A stretch of 64,000 bases of DNA from Bacteroidales bacterium (GTDB taxonomy: Bacteria > Bacteroidota > Bacteroidia > Bacteroidales > JAADGE01): contig JAIORQ010000075.1 in NCBI GenBank assembly GCA_021108035.1, positions 1 to 64,000 on the forward strand. The letters run 5' to 3'. Below the pieces are notes generated by a model. It was not told the origin of the DNA, did not search any database, and saw nothing but the letters and a program-made list of their open reading frames with translations. Both the position numbers and the translations under genes were made by a program. Below are positions 9,007 through 17,368 of the stretch, piece after piece (position 1 is the stretch's first letter; each line of letters opens with the position of its first letter).

Positions 9007-9723
9007 ATGGCCTTAAAATTAAACAATATTAAAAACCTCTTCGTAGTTGAAGAAGAAGTTGAAGGAAAAAAAACTTCCGAAAAGAAATCTGATGATAAAA
9101 AAGAAATTTCAAAAAGCACCAAAGAAACTGAAGATTCAAAAGTTTCATGGAAATCATCATCTTCAAAAAATGTTGACGGAACTGTAAGTCAAGATACTAC
9201 CGGAAAATTCAGTCAAAAGATTTTTGATTCATTAATAAAAGCAATATTTGATGCAAACCTTCCGGGAGAAGATTATTTTGAATTTATTGAAGGTTTAAAA
9301 GCAATGAAAGATTTACCTTTGGAAGAGTCTTTAAAAATGAAAACAGTTTATATGACCCTATCTACAAAAGGATTGACTATCCCGAAGATTGTTGAAAGTG
9401 CCGATCACTACATAAGTGTTTTATTAAAAGAAAAGGATAAATTTTATCATGCATTAGAGGGCCAAAAAAAGGAAAATATCGTAGGCAAGAAAAAACATAT
9501 TACTGATCTTGAAGCAAAAAATAAAGAAAAGGCAGACCAAATCAGAAAGTTGACAGATGAGATTAGTGCAAATAATACTGAAATTAAGAAGGTATCTTCT
9601 GAAATAAATAATGTTGAAAATAAAATAATATCAACAGAAAACAATTTTATATATACTTACGAAAAAATGGAAAATCAAATTAAAGGTAATATTGAAAAAA
9701 TAAAACAAATTGAATCATCATAG
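9007..9723 (+). CDS. Cytoplasmic coiled-coil protein of unknown function
   Basis: A 238-residue protein without signal peptide or membrane segment. Residues 1-65 are charged and Ser/Lys/Glu-rich, probably disordered. Residues 66-150 look globular and helical (FSQKIFDSLIKAIFDANLPG then YFEFIEGLKAMKDLPLEE). From about 150 to 238 there is a long coiled coil (KKKHITDLEAKNKEKADQIRKL). I do not recognise a family. It opens a co-directional cluster with a PspA-like membrane protein and ABC transporter genes; cytoplasmic, coiled-coil and first in line, it could be a regulator or scaffold for the next protein, but that is inference only. Confidence 0.75.
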   Translation: MALKLNNIKNLFVVEEEVEGKKTSEKKSDDKKEISKSTKETEDSKVSWKSSSSKNVDGTVSQDTTGKFSQKIFDSLIKAIFDANLPGEDYFEFIEGLKAMKDLPLEESLKMKTVYMTLSTKGLTIPKIVESADHYISVLLKEKDKFYHALEGQKKENIVGKKKHITDLEAKNKEKADQIRKLTDEISANNTEIKKVSSEINNVENKIISTENNFIYTYEKMENQIKGNIEKIKQIESS

Positions 9724-9767
9724 AAGGAGGAGATTAATTTATCCTGAAAATGATGTTAAAACGAATA

Positions 9768-9815
9768 TATTGAAGCATTTAAGCATTACATCATTTAAGC
9801 ATTATATTATAAAGT
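9768..9815. repeat. AAGCATT-type short-repeat tract
   Basis: The 157-bp gap between the first two cluster genes contains repeated AAGCATT/ATCATT units (TTGAAGCATTTAAGCATT and on). The same units make up the arms of the element at 12498-12675, so this looks like one arm of that family. Confidence 0.5.
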
Positions 9816-9880
9816 CAAACAAATTAAAATTCACATATTTAATTAAAAAATTACATTAAAACCTTTTAAATTACAAAATA

Positions 9881-10885
9881 ATGATAGAAGCAGATCAAAA
9901 ACAAAGACTTAAAACATTTTGGCAAAGACCTGAAGGTAAATTAGGAGCCTTATTCTTAATTGCCGGAGGAATTTTATTGGTAATATTTGCAGTTCCGATT
10001 TTTGCATTTATAATCAGTCTCTTGCAAAGCATTATTACAACAATAGCACTCTTTTTGGTTCTCGGAATAATGCTGTATGTAATATTTGACCCTAAGTTCA
10101 GAACCTTAGTTTGGTATATGTATAAAAGTTTCATGAGATGGGTAACAGGTATTTTTGTTCAAATAGATCCCATTAGAATACTTGAAACATATATTGAATA
10201 TCTGTACAAGAATCTTAGGGAGATGAATGTTCATATTGCCAAATTAAAAGGGCAAGTCTCAAAATTGAAGGCTGTTATTCTGAAAAACAAAAAAGAGATG
10301 GAACAAAACCTTAAAATGGCTGAACAAGCAAAAAAGAAAGGAAAGAAGGAACTTGTTGTCATCAATACAAGACAATACGGAAGGTTGAAAGAATCAAATG
10401 ATCGTTATTCTGCTCTTCTCGGAAAAATGAATATTCTTTATAAAGTATTATCTAAGATTCACATGAATTCAGGTTATTTAATAAAAGATACTGAAAATGA
10501 AGTGAGAATGCGTAAACAAGAATATAAAGCCATTAAAGCCGGACATTCTGCGATGAAAAGAGCAATGAGCATTATTCAGGGTGATCCGGATAAAAAAATG
10601 ATGTTTGATATGGCAACAGAAGCTATTGTTGAAGATGTTCATAATAAGATAGGTGAGATGGAACGCTTTATTGAACTGTCCGGCAGCTTTATTGACAGTG
10701 TTGATCTTCAAAACGGAATTTATGAACAAGAAGGTCTTGAACTTCTTGAAAAAATGGAAAAAGACGGTGTATCATTCCTCTTGGGCGATACTCCCAAAGA
10801 TATTCCCGGATTGGAAGATGATAATGAAGTTGAAATTGATGAGGATGCAGGAAGTTTTAGTAATTACAGTAACTTATTTGATTAA
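9881..10885 (+). CDS. PspA-like membrane-anchored coiled-coil protein
   Basis: A 334-residue protein. Residues 21-70 form two closely spaced hydrophobic segments (GALFLIAGGILLVIFAVPIF and SIITTIALFLVLGIMLYVIF). A long helical, charged body follows (about 100-290) with coiled-coil stretches such as LREMNVHIAKLKGQVSKLKA, then an acidic tail (DDNEVEIDEDAG). The body resembles PspA/IM30-type helical hairpins in composition, but I cannot confirm homology; the two membrane segments are an addition to the PspA plan. It sits between the coiled-coil gene and the OmpA-fused substrate-binding protein, all in one direction. A membrane-stress or scaffold role is inference. Confidence 0.65.
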   Translation: MIEADQKQRLKTFWQRPEGKLGALFLIAGGILLVIFAVPIFAFIISLLQSIITTIALFLVLGIMLYVIFDPKFRTLVWYMYKSFMRWVTGIFVQIDPIRILETYIEYLYKNLREMNVHIAKLKGQVSKLKAVILKNKKEMEQNLKMAEQAKKKGKKELVVINTRQYGRLKESNDRYSALLGKMNILYKVLSKIHMNSGYLIKDTENEVRMRKQEYKAIKAGHSAMKRAMSIIQGDPDKKMMFDMATEAIVEDVHNKIGEMERFIELSGSFIDSVDLQNGIYEQEGLELLEKMEKDGVSFLLGDTPKDIPGLEDDNEVEIDEDAGSFSNYSNLFD

Positions 10886-10905
10886 TAACAATAAAAAATA
10901 AACTC

Positions 10906-12426
10906 ATGAAAAAGAAATTAACTCCGTTTTCAAAATTGCTTATTGTAGCAGTTATATTAGTAGGATTAGGATTTGTCTTTTATCATTTTAAAGATCAAAT
11001 TCTGCCCGAAAGTGCTAATGATATTGGAAGTACTGATACAGAAGGTGAGAAAGTCATAAAAATTGGTGTTGTAACTTGGGGCGGTTATGCCGGCGGTCAA
11101 TATTTTAACGAAGGTTTTGAAGCAAATAAAAACTCAAGATTTTATAAAGACTACGGTTTTATGGTCGAATTTATAGTGTTGGATGATTTTCTTGCTTCAA
11201 GAAGTGCTTGGAAAACAGATGAAGTTGATTTGTTGTGGGCAACTATTGATGCATTTACAACAGAAGTAAAAGGATTAGAACAGTTTGAACCTCAAGTAAT
11301 TTTTCAAGCCGATTGGTCGAGAGGTGGGGATGCCGTTGTTGTGAAAAGAGGAATTAACAGTGTTAAAGATTTAAAAGCTAAGAAAATTGCTTTTGCAGAA
11401 ATGACACCGAGTCATACTTTTTTACTTTGGTTATTGGAAGCCGGAAATCTTGACTATAATGATATTGAAGCTGTAAAAGTTGCAAGTGCAATTGATGCTG
11501 CCGATCTTTTTAAGAAAGGTAAAGTTGATGCTGCTGTTGTTTGGAGCCCTGATGATGCTGACTGTGTAGCTAAAGTATCAGGATCAAAAGTTCTTCAAAG
11601 TACTAAATCTGCCTCTCACATTATTGCCGATATTTTCTTTGCAAAAAAAGAATTTGTTGATAAGAATAAAAAAGATTTGGAAAACTTATTCAGAGGTTGG
11701 TTTAAAGGTGCGGCAGAAATTAATTCTTCCGATGATGCAAAAAGGAAAGCATCAAAGATATTATCTCAAGGTTTAAGCATGGATGAAGACTTTTGTTATG
11801 ATGCAATAAATAATGTAAGATTATGTACTTATGGTGATAATATGTCTTTTTTTGGTTTAAATTCTTCTTCTAATGTTATTACAGGTGAAGAAATGTATAA
11901 CAAAATGGAAGAAAAATACAGAAATGTAGGCTATATTGACGAAGATATTCAAAATTGGAGAACAATAGCATATCCTTCACTTATTTCATCTATGTCTGAT
12001 TTAGCATCTGTAAACGGACAAGAACCGGAAGGACAAAAATCATTTACTCAAGTTACAGAAGAAATGAAAACAATTGAGGCTATTTCTACTAAACAAGTCA
12101 GTATTAATTTCCCGTCAGGAGTTTATTCATTGGATGAGAATATGAAGACTATTATTGATCTTCAGTTTTTAGATATTGCAAAATCATTTGCAAATTCAAG
12201 AATCAGGATTGAAGGAAATACTGATAATACCGGCGGCAGGCAAACAAATATTACTATCTCTAAAAAAAGAGCTCAAGCTGTTGCAGATTATTTAATCAAT
12301 GAACATAATTTTGACAAAAATCGATTTGTAATAATCGGTAACGGGCCTGATAAACCTGTTGCAAGTAATGCAACAAGTTCAGGAAAAGCTAAAAACAGAA
12401 GAACTGATTTTGAGATTATTAAATAG
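10906..12426 (+). CDS. NitT/TauT-type substrate-binding protein fused to an OmpA domain
   Basis: A 506-residue protein. One N-terminal hydrophobic segment (about 8-27) anchors or exports it. Residues 50-330 have the periplasmic-binding type II fold of the NMT1/SsuA group (VIKIGVVTWGGYAGGQYFN, then VDLLWATIDAF, then GKVDAAVVWSPDDADCV). Residues about 390-506 are an OmpA-like peptidoglycan-binding domain (RIEGNTDNTG, then ISKKRAQAVADYL, ending KAKNRRTDFEIIK). The solute-binding half should deliver ligand to the ABC permease encoded next, while the OmpA half should hold it on the cell wall. Binding proteins of this class usually bind alkanesulfonates, nitrate or thiamine precursors; the ligand here is unknown. 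An export or sensing role is also possible. Confidence 0.85.
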   Translation: MKKKLTPFSKLLIVAVILVGLGFVFYHFKDQILPESANDIGSTDTEGEKVIKIGVVTWGGYAGGQYFNEGFEANKNSRFYKDYGFMVEFIVLDDFLASRSAWKTDEVDLLWATIDAFTTEVKGLEQFEPQVIFQADWSRGGDAVVVKRGINSVKDLKAKKIAFAEMTPSHTFLLWLLEAGNLDYNDIEAVKVASAIDAADLFKKGKVDAAVVWSPDDADCVAKVSGSKVLQSTKSASHIIADIFFAKKEFVDKNKKDLENLFRGWFKGAAEINSSDDAKRKASKILSQGLSMDEDFCYDAINNVRLCTYGDNMSFFGLNSSSNVITGEEMYNKMEEKYRNVGYIDEDIQNWRTIAYPSLISSMSDLASVNGQEPEGQKSFTQVTEEMKTIEAISTKQVSINFPSGVYSLDENMKTIIDLQFLDIAKSFANSRIRIEGNTDNTGGRQTNITISKKRAQAVADYLINEHNFDKNRFVIIGNGPDKPVASNATSSGKAKNRRTDFEIIK

Positions 12427-12431
12427 TGTGC

Positions 12432-12446
12432 TTCTACTGTTATTTT
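12432..12446 (+). repeat. Copy of dispersed motif TTCTACTGTTATTTT
   Basis: Starts 6 bases after the stop of the OmpA-fused gene. The same 15-mer recurs at 40404, 44903 and, inverted, at 63415-63429, with a partial inverted copy at 33377-33388. All copies are intergenic. Confidence 0.6.
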
Positions 12447-12497
12447 GTAGGTAATTAATTACACTTTGATTTTAAGAACTTTTTGAATATAAATAAA

Positions 12498-12675
12498 AAT
12501 GATATAATGCTATAATGCTTCAATAATATAATAAGAAAAGAATGATTATACGTAATCTGATAATTATTAGCTAATTAGATGTTGTTAAGATTATATTATT
12601 GAATTAGGTTTTTAGTAGGATGCAATCTAATTATTGAAGCATTAAAGCATTGTATCATTATAGCATTGTATCATT
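12498..12675. repeat. Palindromic element with near-satellite arms
   Basis: The gap between the binding-protein and permease genes holds an inverted repeat. The left arm (12498-12533) is made of ATAATGCT units ending GCTTCAATAAT; the right arm (12630-12675) starts ATTATTGAAGCATT and continues in AAGCATTGTATCATT units. About 100 bases of unique AT-rich DNA lie between. No open frame of note is present. Other members of this architecture are listed at 18652, 33130 and 40454. Confidence 0.6.
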
Positions 12676-12729
12676 AAACAAATATGTGCTAAATTTAGTA
12701 TTTGTTAATTTCTCTTATTAATATATGTT

Positions 12730-13812
12730 ATGAGCAAATTTTTTAAAATCGGTGAAAAATTACCCAAAAGAACTGTTTTATATATTGAAATATTAGGTTT
12801 GCTGTTATTTTTGGCAACTTGGTATGTAATTACTGTTCCGACAGAAAAAATCTCTGTCGGATTTACATCATCTACTCCGGCAAAAACAGTTTATAAATGG
12901 GAAGGACCGAATAATTTCAGTGAAGAATTTTCCGGTGATAATATGATTCTTAATGCATTGCCGGGAGTTTATAAATTTTTTGCTGAAGACAGTTTAGGAT
13001 GTGTGATTTCCGATTCTGTATCAGTTCCGGAGGAATTACCCGAAAATATTTCAAAAGATTTTTCAAAATTATGCAACAGTAATGATTTTAATATAACAAT
13101 TCAAATTAAATCAATAAAAGACGGATTAGTAAGCAGAGCTATAATCCCGCCTCCTTTGGATGTTCTTAAATCTTATAAAGAACTGCATTTCAAAGATTTG
13201 GTTGTCAGAGAAACATTTTTTTCATTAAAATTGAATGTTTTAGGATATATGGAAGCAATAATGCTTTCATTCGTATTAGGATTTATTATAGCATTAATAC
13301 CTTTTTTCAGAGCATTATTAAGTCGTTGGGTCAATGCTGTAAGGTTTGTACCTTTAACTGCTGTTACCGGATTATTCATTGCTTGGTTCGGTATAGCTTC
13401 TAATATGAAAATTCAATTTTTGGCTTTCGGTATTTTTGTTTACCTGATACCGGTTGTTGTCCAACGAATTGATGACGTTAAAAAGATACATTTGCAAACC
13501 GCTTTTACTCTTGGTGCAACAAAATGGCAATTAATAAAATCAATCTATTTCCCGTCAGTTGCATCCAAAATAATTGATGATATTCGCGTTCTTACTGCTA
13601 TTTCATGGACTTATATAATAATAGCAGAAATGTTGAATCAAACAGGTGGTATTGGTGCTTTAATACATTTATCGGGAAGACAAAGCCGATTAGATAAAGT
13701 ATTTGCTCTTTTAATTATTATTGTCCTGATAGGTATAATACAAGACAGATTATTTGCTTGGTTGGATAAAAAGTTGTTTAAATATAAATATCAAGCAGCT
13801 CCTAAGCATTAA
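12730..13812 (+). CDS. ABC transporter permease (SsuC/TauC type) with inserted periplasmic domain
   Basis: A 360-residue inner-membrane permease. The first membrane segment (about 15-38) is followed by about 110 residues of periplasmic sequence before the usual five-segment core. The core has the EAA loop (LQTAFTLGATKWQLIKSIYF, then P) that contacts the ATPase. The insert holds a stretch (YKWEGPNNFSEEF to EDSLGCVISDSVSV) resembling SprB/PKD-like surface repeats, which is odd for this family; typical members are about 250-270 residues. The substrate-binding gene is upstream and the ATPase downstream, so the three form one importer-type system. The insert may dock the OmpA-anchored binding protein (inference). 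Confidence 0.85.
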   Translation: MSKFFKIGEKLPKRTVLYIEILGLLLFLATWYVITVPTEKISVGFTSSTPAKTVYKWEGPNNFSEEFSGDNMILNALPGVYKFFAEDSLGCVISDSVSVPEELPENISKDFSKLCNSNDFNITIQIKSIKDGLVSRAIIPPPLDVLKSYKELHFKDLVVRETFFSLKLNVLGYMEAIMLSFVLGFIIALIPFFRALLSRWVNAVRFVPLTAVTGLFIAWFGIASNMKIQFLAFGIFVYLIPVVVQRIDDVKKIHLQTAFTLGATKWQLIKSIYFPSVASKIIDDIRVLTAISWTYIIIAEMLNQTGGIGALIHLSGRQSRLDKVFALLIIIVLIGIIQDRLFAWLDKKLFKYKYQAAPKH

Positions 13813-13817
13813 AAAAA

Positions 13818-14001
13818 ATGAGTAAACAGAAACATGAAGAGTTCTGTAATTGGAGGAGCCAATTTGTCACCTCCAAAGAAGATAAAAGGTTTGCATTATA
13901 CAACTTATGCTTTTACTGAAGACGGAGTAGCTCAATTATCAGAAGTTGAATTTAAAAAACTTGAAATCGCAATTTGCGACATCAAGTTTGCTAAACAATA
14001 A
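13818..14001 (+). pseudogene. ORF6N-domain fragment, frameshifted
   Basis: Between permease and ATPase, frame one from ATG 13818 reads NWRSQFVTSKEDK, and from about 13895 the sense continues in another frame as GLHYTTYAFTEDGVAQLSEV, up to a stop at 13999-14001. Together these match the order of the ORF6N DNA-binding domain found in phage-type and mobile genes (NWRSQ...TS..., then YAFTEQGVAML). Both halves are too short to be functional. It is probably a relic of an insertion or recombination inside the operon. Confidence 0.7.
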
Positions 14002-14030
14002 TAATTTAAAAATAAATATTCTCAAAGACT

Positions 14031-14825
14031 ATGGCAGTTGAATTTACAAATACAGAATTACCTGATATTATAGAACTTAAGAAAGTTTCACAAACTTACG
14101 ATGAAGGGAAAGTTGTAATCATAAAAGACCTTGATCTTCTTATTGAAGATGCTCCGGAAAGAGGACAATTTATTGTTTTATTAGGTCCGTCAGGTTGTGG
14201 TAAATCTACCGTTTTAAGATATATTGCAGGTTTGCAACATCCTACTTCAGGTGAGGTTTTATTGCATGGTGTACAAAGAAAAGATGATGATCGCATAGGT
14301 ATGGTATTTCAACAATATTCTTCATTTCCTTGGATGACTGTTTTGGAAAATATTGCGCTTGGGCTTAAGTACAGAGGAGTTTCCAAAACTGAACGAAATG
14401 ACAAAGCTAATGAGATGTTAAAAATTGTCGGTTTGGACGGGCATGGTGATAAATTTGCTCAATATCCTTCATTATCAGGCGGTCAGCTTCAAAGAGTTGC
14501 TATTGCCAGAAGCTTGTTAGTGAATAATGAAATTATTTTAATGGATGAACCTTTTGGTGCATTAGATACAAATACACGTTTACGTATGCAAGATTTCTTA
14601 ATTGATATTTGGGAAAAGGTACATCCTACCATATTTTTTGTAACTCATGATATAAATGAAGCTGTTTATCTTGCTGATGATATATTCATAATGTCAAGAG
14701 CACCTGCAAAATTAGCTGAACATATTAAAGTTAACCTTCCTGTTCACAGAGACAGTACAATAAAAAGAGATTCAAATTTTGTTGATCTGGTGAGATATAT
14801 CGAAGATAAAATGATGAGTTTGTAA
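14031..14825 (+). CDS. ABC transporter ATP-binding protein (SsuB/TauB/NrtD type)
   Basis: A 264-residue ATPase with all motifs: Walker A GPSGCGKST, Q-loop FQQYSSFPWMTVLENI, signature LSGGQLQRVAIARS, Walker B IILMDEPFGALD and switch histidine in FFVTHDINEA. The family energises nitrate, sulfonate, taurine or thiamine-precursor import with a two-subunit permease. The gene completes the set with the permease at 12730 and the OmpA-fused binding protein at 10906; the 218-bp gap in front is filled mostly by the ORF6N relic, so it may be co-transcribed with them. Confidence 0.92.
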   Translation: MAVEFTNTELPDIIELKKVSQTYDEGKVVIIKDLDLLIEDAPERGQFIVLLGPSGCGKSTVLRYIAGLQHPTSGEVLLHGVQRKDDDRIGMVFQQYSSFPWMTVLENIALGLKYRGVSKTERNDKANEMLKIVGLDGHGDKFAQYPSLSGGQLQRVAIARSLLVNNEIILMDEPFGALDTNTRLRMQDFLIDIWEKVHPTIFFVTHDINEAVYLADDIFIMSRAPAKLAEHIKVNLPVHRDSTIKRDSNFVDLVRYIEDKMMSL

Positions 14826-14863
14826 TAAAATTATTCTGATTATCTGATAGCTACAATAATAAA

Positions 14864-17218
14864 ATGAAGCATATACAAAAAACATACACAATTTTTGTCA
14901 TTCTTTTTCTTATGCATTTAACACATATTTATGGACAAAGTGTTGTTATTAATGAATTTATGTCAGACAATGAAACAATACTCCAAGACGAAGATGGTGA
15001 ATTCAGCGATTGGATTGAACTTTACAATAATAGCAATAACCCTGTTAACTTATTTGCTTATAGTTTGTCAGATGATGCAACAAGTCCGTATAAATGGACT
15101 TTCCCTAATATAATTATTCCGGCGGACAATTTTTTGATAATCTTTGCTTCGGGAAAAGACAGATTAGATACCAATGAGTTACATACAAATTTCAAAATTA
15201 ATAAATCCGGAGAAGAACTTATTTTCAGCGATTCAGAAGGTAATATTATCCAATCTGTTAATCCTGTTTCATTAATTTCTGATAATTCATACGGTTGTAT
15301 TCCTGACGGAAGTGCTAATTGGTATTTTTTAAATACTCCTACACCAAATCACAGTAATACCGGTTCAAATTATATTTTTTGCTCTCACAAGTCGGGTTTT
15401 TACAAAAATGATTTTTATCTTACTTTAACATCATCTGATGCAAATCTTGAAATATATTATACTTTAAACGGCGAAATTCCTACAAAAAACAGTTTACTCT
15501 ATTCTTCCCCTTTGCATATAGAAAGTAACATTTTTTCTCCGAACAACATCAGTACAATTCCTACAACTCCTTTGGAAGGACCTTACCAATTGGATGATTT
15601 TATATGGAAAGAACCGGCTAATGTTTATAAAGCAAATATTATTCGTTTTGCATGTTTTGATGATTATGAAATGAAAAGTCAAATTATTACAAAGACATAT
15701 TTTGTTGATCCTGAAATAGATAATCATTATACATTTCCGATAATATCAATTATCACAGACAGCTTAAATTTATTTGACTATGAAACAGGAATATATATTC
15801 CGGGCAAAACTTTTGATGAAAATGGTTTTAATTGGTGGCCTTCCGGGAATTATCATAACAGGGGTAGTGAATGGGAACGAGATATTCATATAAGTTATTT
15901 TGAGAATAACGGAACAATAGGATTTGAGACTGATGCGGGTATGAGAATGAGAGGTTACGGAAGTGCTTCTAATCCTCAAAAATCATTCGGAGTATATTTT
16001 AGAAGTGAATATGGGCTAAATAAAATTGAGTATCCAATTTTCAAAGATAATGACACTATTACATACAAACGATTGATATTCAGAAATTCCGGAAACGATT
16101 TTATTCACACTCATTTCAAAGATGCATTACTTCAATCTTTGTTAAAATCACTTGATACAGAACTTCAAGATTTTCAACCGGTTGTTGTGTTTTTTAACGG
16201 TGAATATTGGGGGATACACGGTATCAGACAAAAATATGATGAGTATTATTTTAAGTATCGTTTTGGAATTGATGAAGATAATATTAATATATTAGGTATC
16301 TGCGGAGGGGTAGAGGAAGGAAATAATATTGATTATTTGGAATTAATAAACTATATTAAAGAAAATGATATGTCTTTGACAGAAAATTACTCATTTGCAA
16401 AAGACAGAATTGATATTCAGAACTTTATTGACTTCCAAATTGCAGAGATTTATTATGCCAATTATGATTGGCCCTGTAACAATTTCAAGATATGGAAAAC
16501 CAATGATGCCGGTTCAAAATGGCGTTTTCTGATTTTTGATTTAGACCTTTCTTTTGCGTATGACAAAAATTCATTGTACAGCACTAATTCTATGGAACAT
16601 GCAACAAGTACAGATAATGGGTGGCCTTATTGTGAATGTTCAAATTTCCTTTTTAGAAAATTATTAGATAATGAAGAATTCAAACAGCAATTTACAGACC
16701 GTTTTGCATATCATTTAAACACAACATTTAAATCAAGTATAGTTATCGACAGTATCAATAAATTTGAAAATCTTTTTATTCCTGAAATTGAAGAACATAT
16801 TGACAGATGGAGTTACCCCTCAAGCACAAGTCAGTGGTATAAAAATGTTGATGTATTAAGAGACTTTGCTGAAAGCAGACCTTGTTTTATGCGTGAAAAT
16901 ATTATGAACTTCTTCAATTTATCTGAATTTGATTTTGATTGTTCTGAACTTCCTTTAGAAAAAGAAATTAAATTTCTTATTGTTCCGAATCCGAGTAACG
17001 GGATTTTTTATATGTACAATAATTCACCTGAAGCAGTTACGGGAAATATCAGAATAATAAGCCTTTCAGGAAAAGTTTTATATACCGAAAATAATTTAAG
17101 TATAGAAAGTAAAGGAAGACATTATTTCAATTTAACAGGATTACTGAATAATACATATATATTGAACTTTTACAATGCAACTTTTTCGGAAAATCTAAAA
17201 ATAATAATTATTAAATGA
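14864..17218 (+). CDS. Lamin-tail / CotH-kinase surface protein with T9SS domain
   Basis: A 784-residue secreted protein: signal peptide (1-24), lamin-tail domain (about 26-150, from VVINEFMSDNE to IDWIELYNN-type strands), chitobiase-type C-terminal domain (about 170-230, LEIYYTLNGEIPT), CotH-kinase domain (about 285-600, with MRMRGYGSASNPQKSF, FFNGEYWGIHGIRQKYD and the acidic motif FLIFDLDLSFAYD), and a T9SS sorting domain (about 700-784). CotH proteins are atypical kinases that phosphorylate secreted proteins in spore formers; activity in Bacteroidota is untested. It is the + strand neighbour of a minus-strand locus holding a second CotH/lamin-tail protein, so the two probably share a role on the surface. 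Confidence 0.88.
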   Translation: MKHIQKTYTIFVILFLMHLTHIYGQSVVINEFMSDNETILQDEDGEFSDWIELYNNSNNPVNLFAYSLSDDATSPYKWTFPNIIIPADNFLIIFASGKDRLDTNELHTNFKINKSGEELIFSDSEGNIIQSVNPVSLISDNSYGCIPDGSANWYFLNTPTPNHSNTGSNYIFCSHKSGFYKNDFYLTLTSSDANLEIYYTLNGEIPTKNSLLYSSPLHIESNIFSPNNISTIPTTPLEGPYQLDDFIWKEPANVYKANIIRFACFDDYEMKSQIITKTYFVDPEIDNHYTFPIISIITDSLNLFDYETGIYIPGKTFDENGFNWWPSGNYHNRGSEWERDIHISYFENNGTIGFETDAGMRMRGYGSASNPQKSFGVYFRSEYGLNKIEYPIFKDNDTITYKRLIFRNSGNDFIHTHFKDALLQSLLKSLDTELQDFQPVVVFFNGEYWGIHGIRQKYDEYYFKYRFGIDEDNINILGICGGVEEGNNIDYLELINYIKENDMSLTENYSFAKDRIDIQNFIDFQIAEIYYANYDWPCNNFKIWKTNDAGSKWRFLIFDLDLSFAYDKNSLYSTNSMEHATSTDNGWPYCECSNFLFRKLLDNEEFKQQFTDRFAYHLNTTFKSSIVIDSINKFENLFIPEIEEHIDRWSYPSSTSQWYKNVDVLRDFAESRPCFMRENIMNFFNLSEFDFDCSELPLEKEIKFLIVPNPSNGIFYMYNNSPEAVTGNIRIISLSGKVLYTENNLSIESKGRHYFNLTGLLNNTYILNFYNATFSENLKIIIIK

Positions 17219-17351
17219 TGAGTCCACTCCGAAAATGAAGTTTTCGGAAATTAGAGACAATTTGATAAAGCGTAACAGTTTGATATATAGTGTTTTAATA
17301 TTAAATAAAATTCGTGCATTCGTGGCTTTTATACTTTTAGGAGTGGACTCA
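17219..17351. repeat. 133-bp MITE-like element, copy 1
   Basis: Perfect 12-base terminal inverted repeats TGAGTCCACTCC (17219-17230) and GGAGTGGACTCA (17340-17351) bound a non-coding segment that contains ATTCGTGCATTCGTGGC. A second copy of exactly the same length, inverted, lies at 63194-63326. This copy starts directly after the CotH stop codon and fills most of the 150-bp gap to the convergent TolC-like gene. Confidence 0.8.
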
Positions 17352-17368
17352 ACATTGAGTCATTTCAG

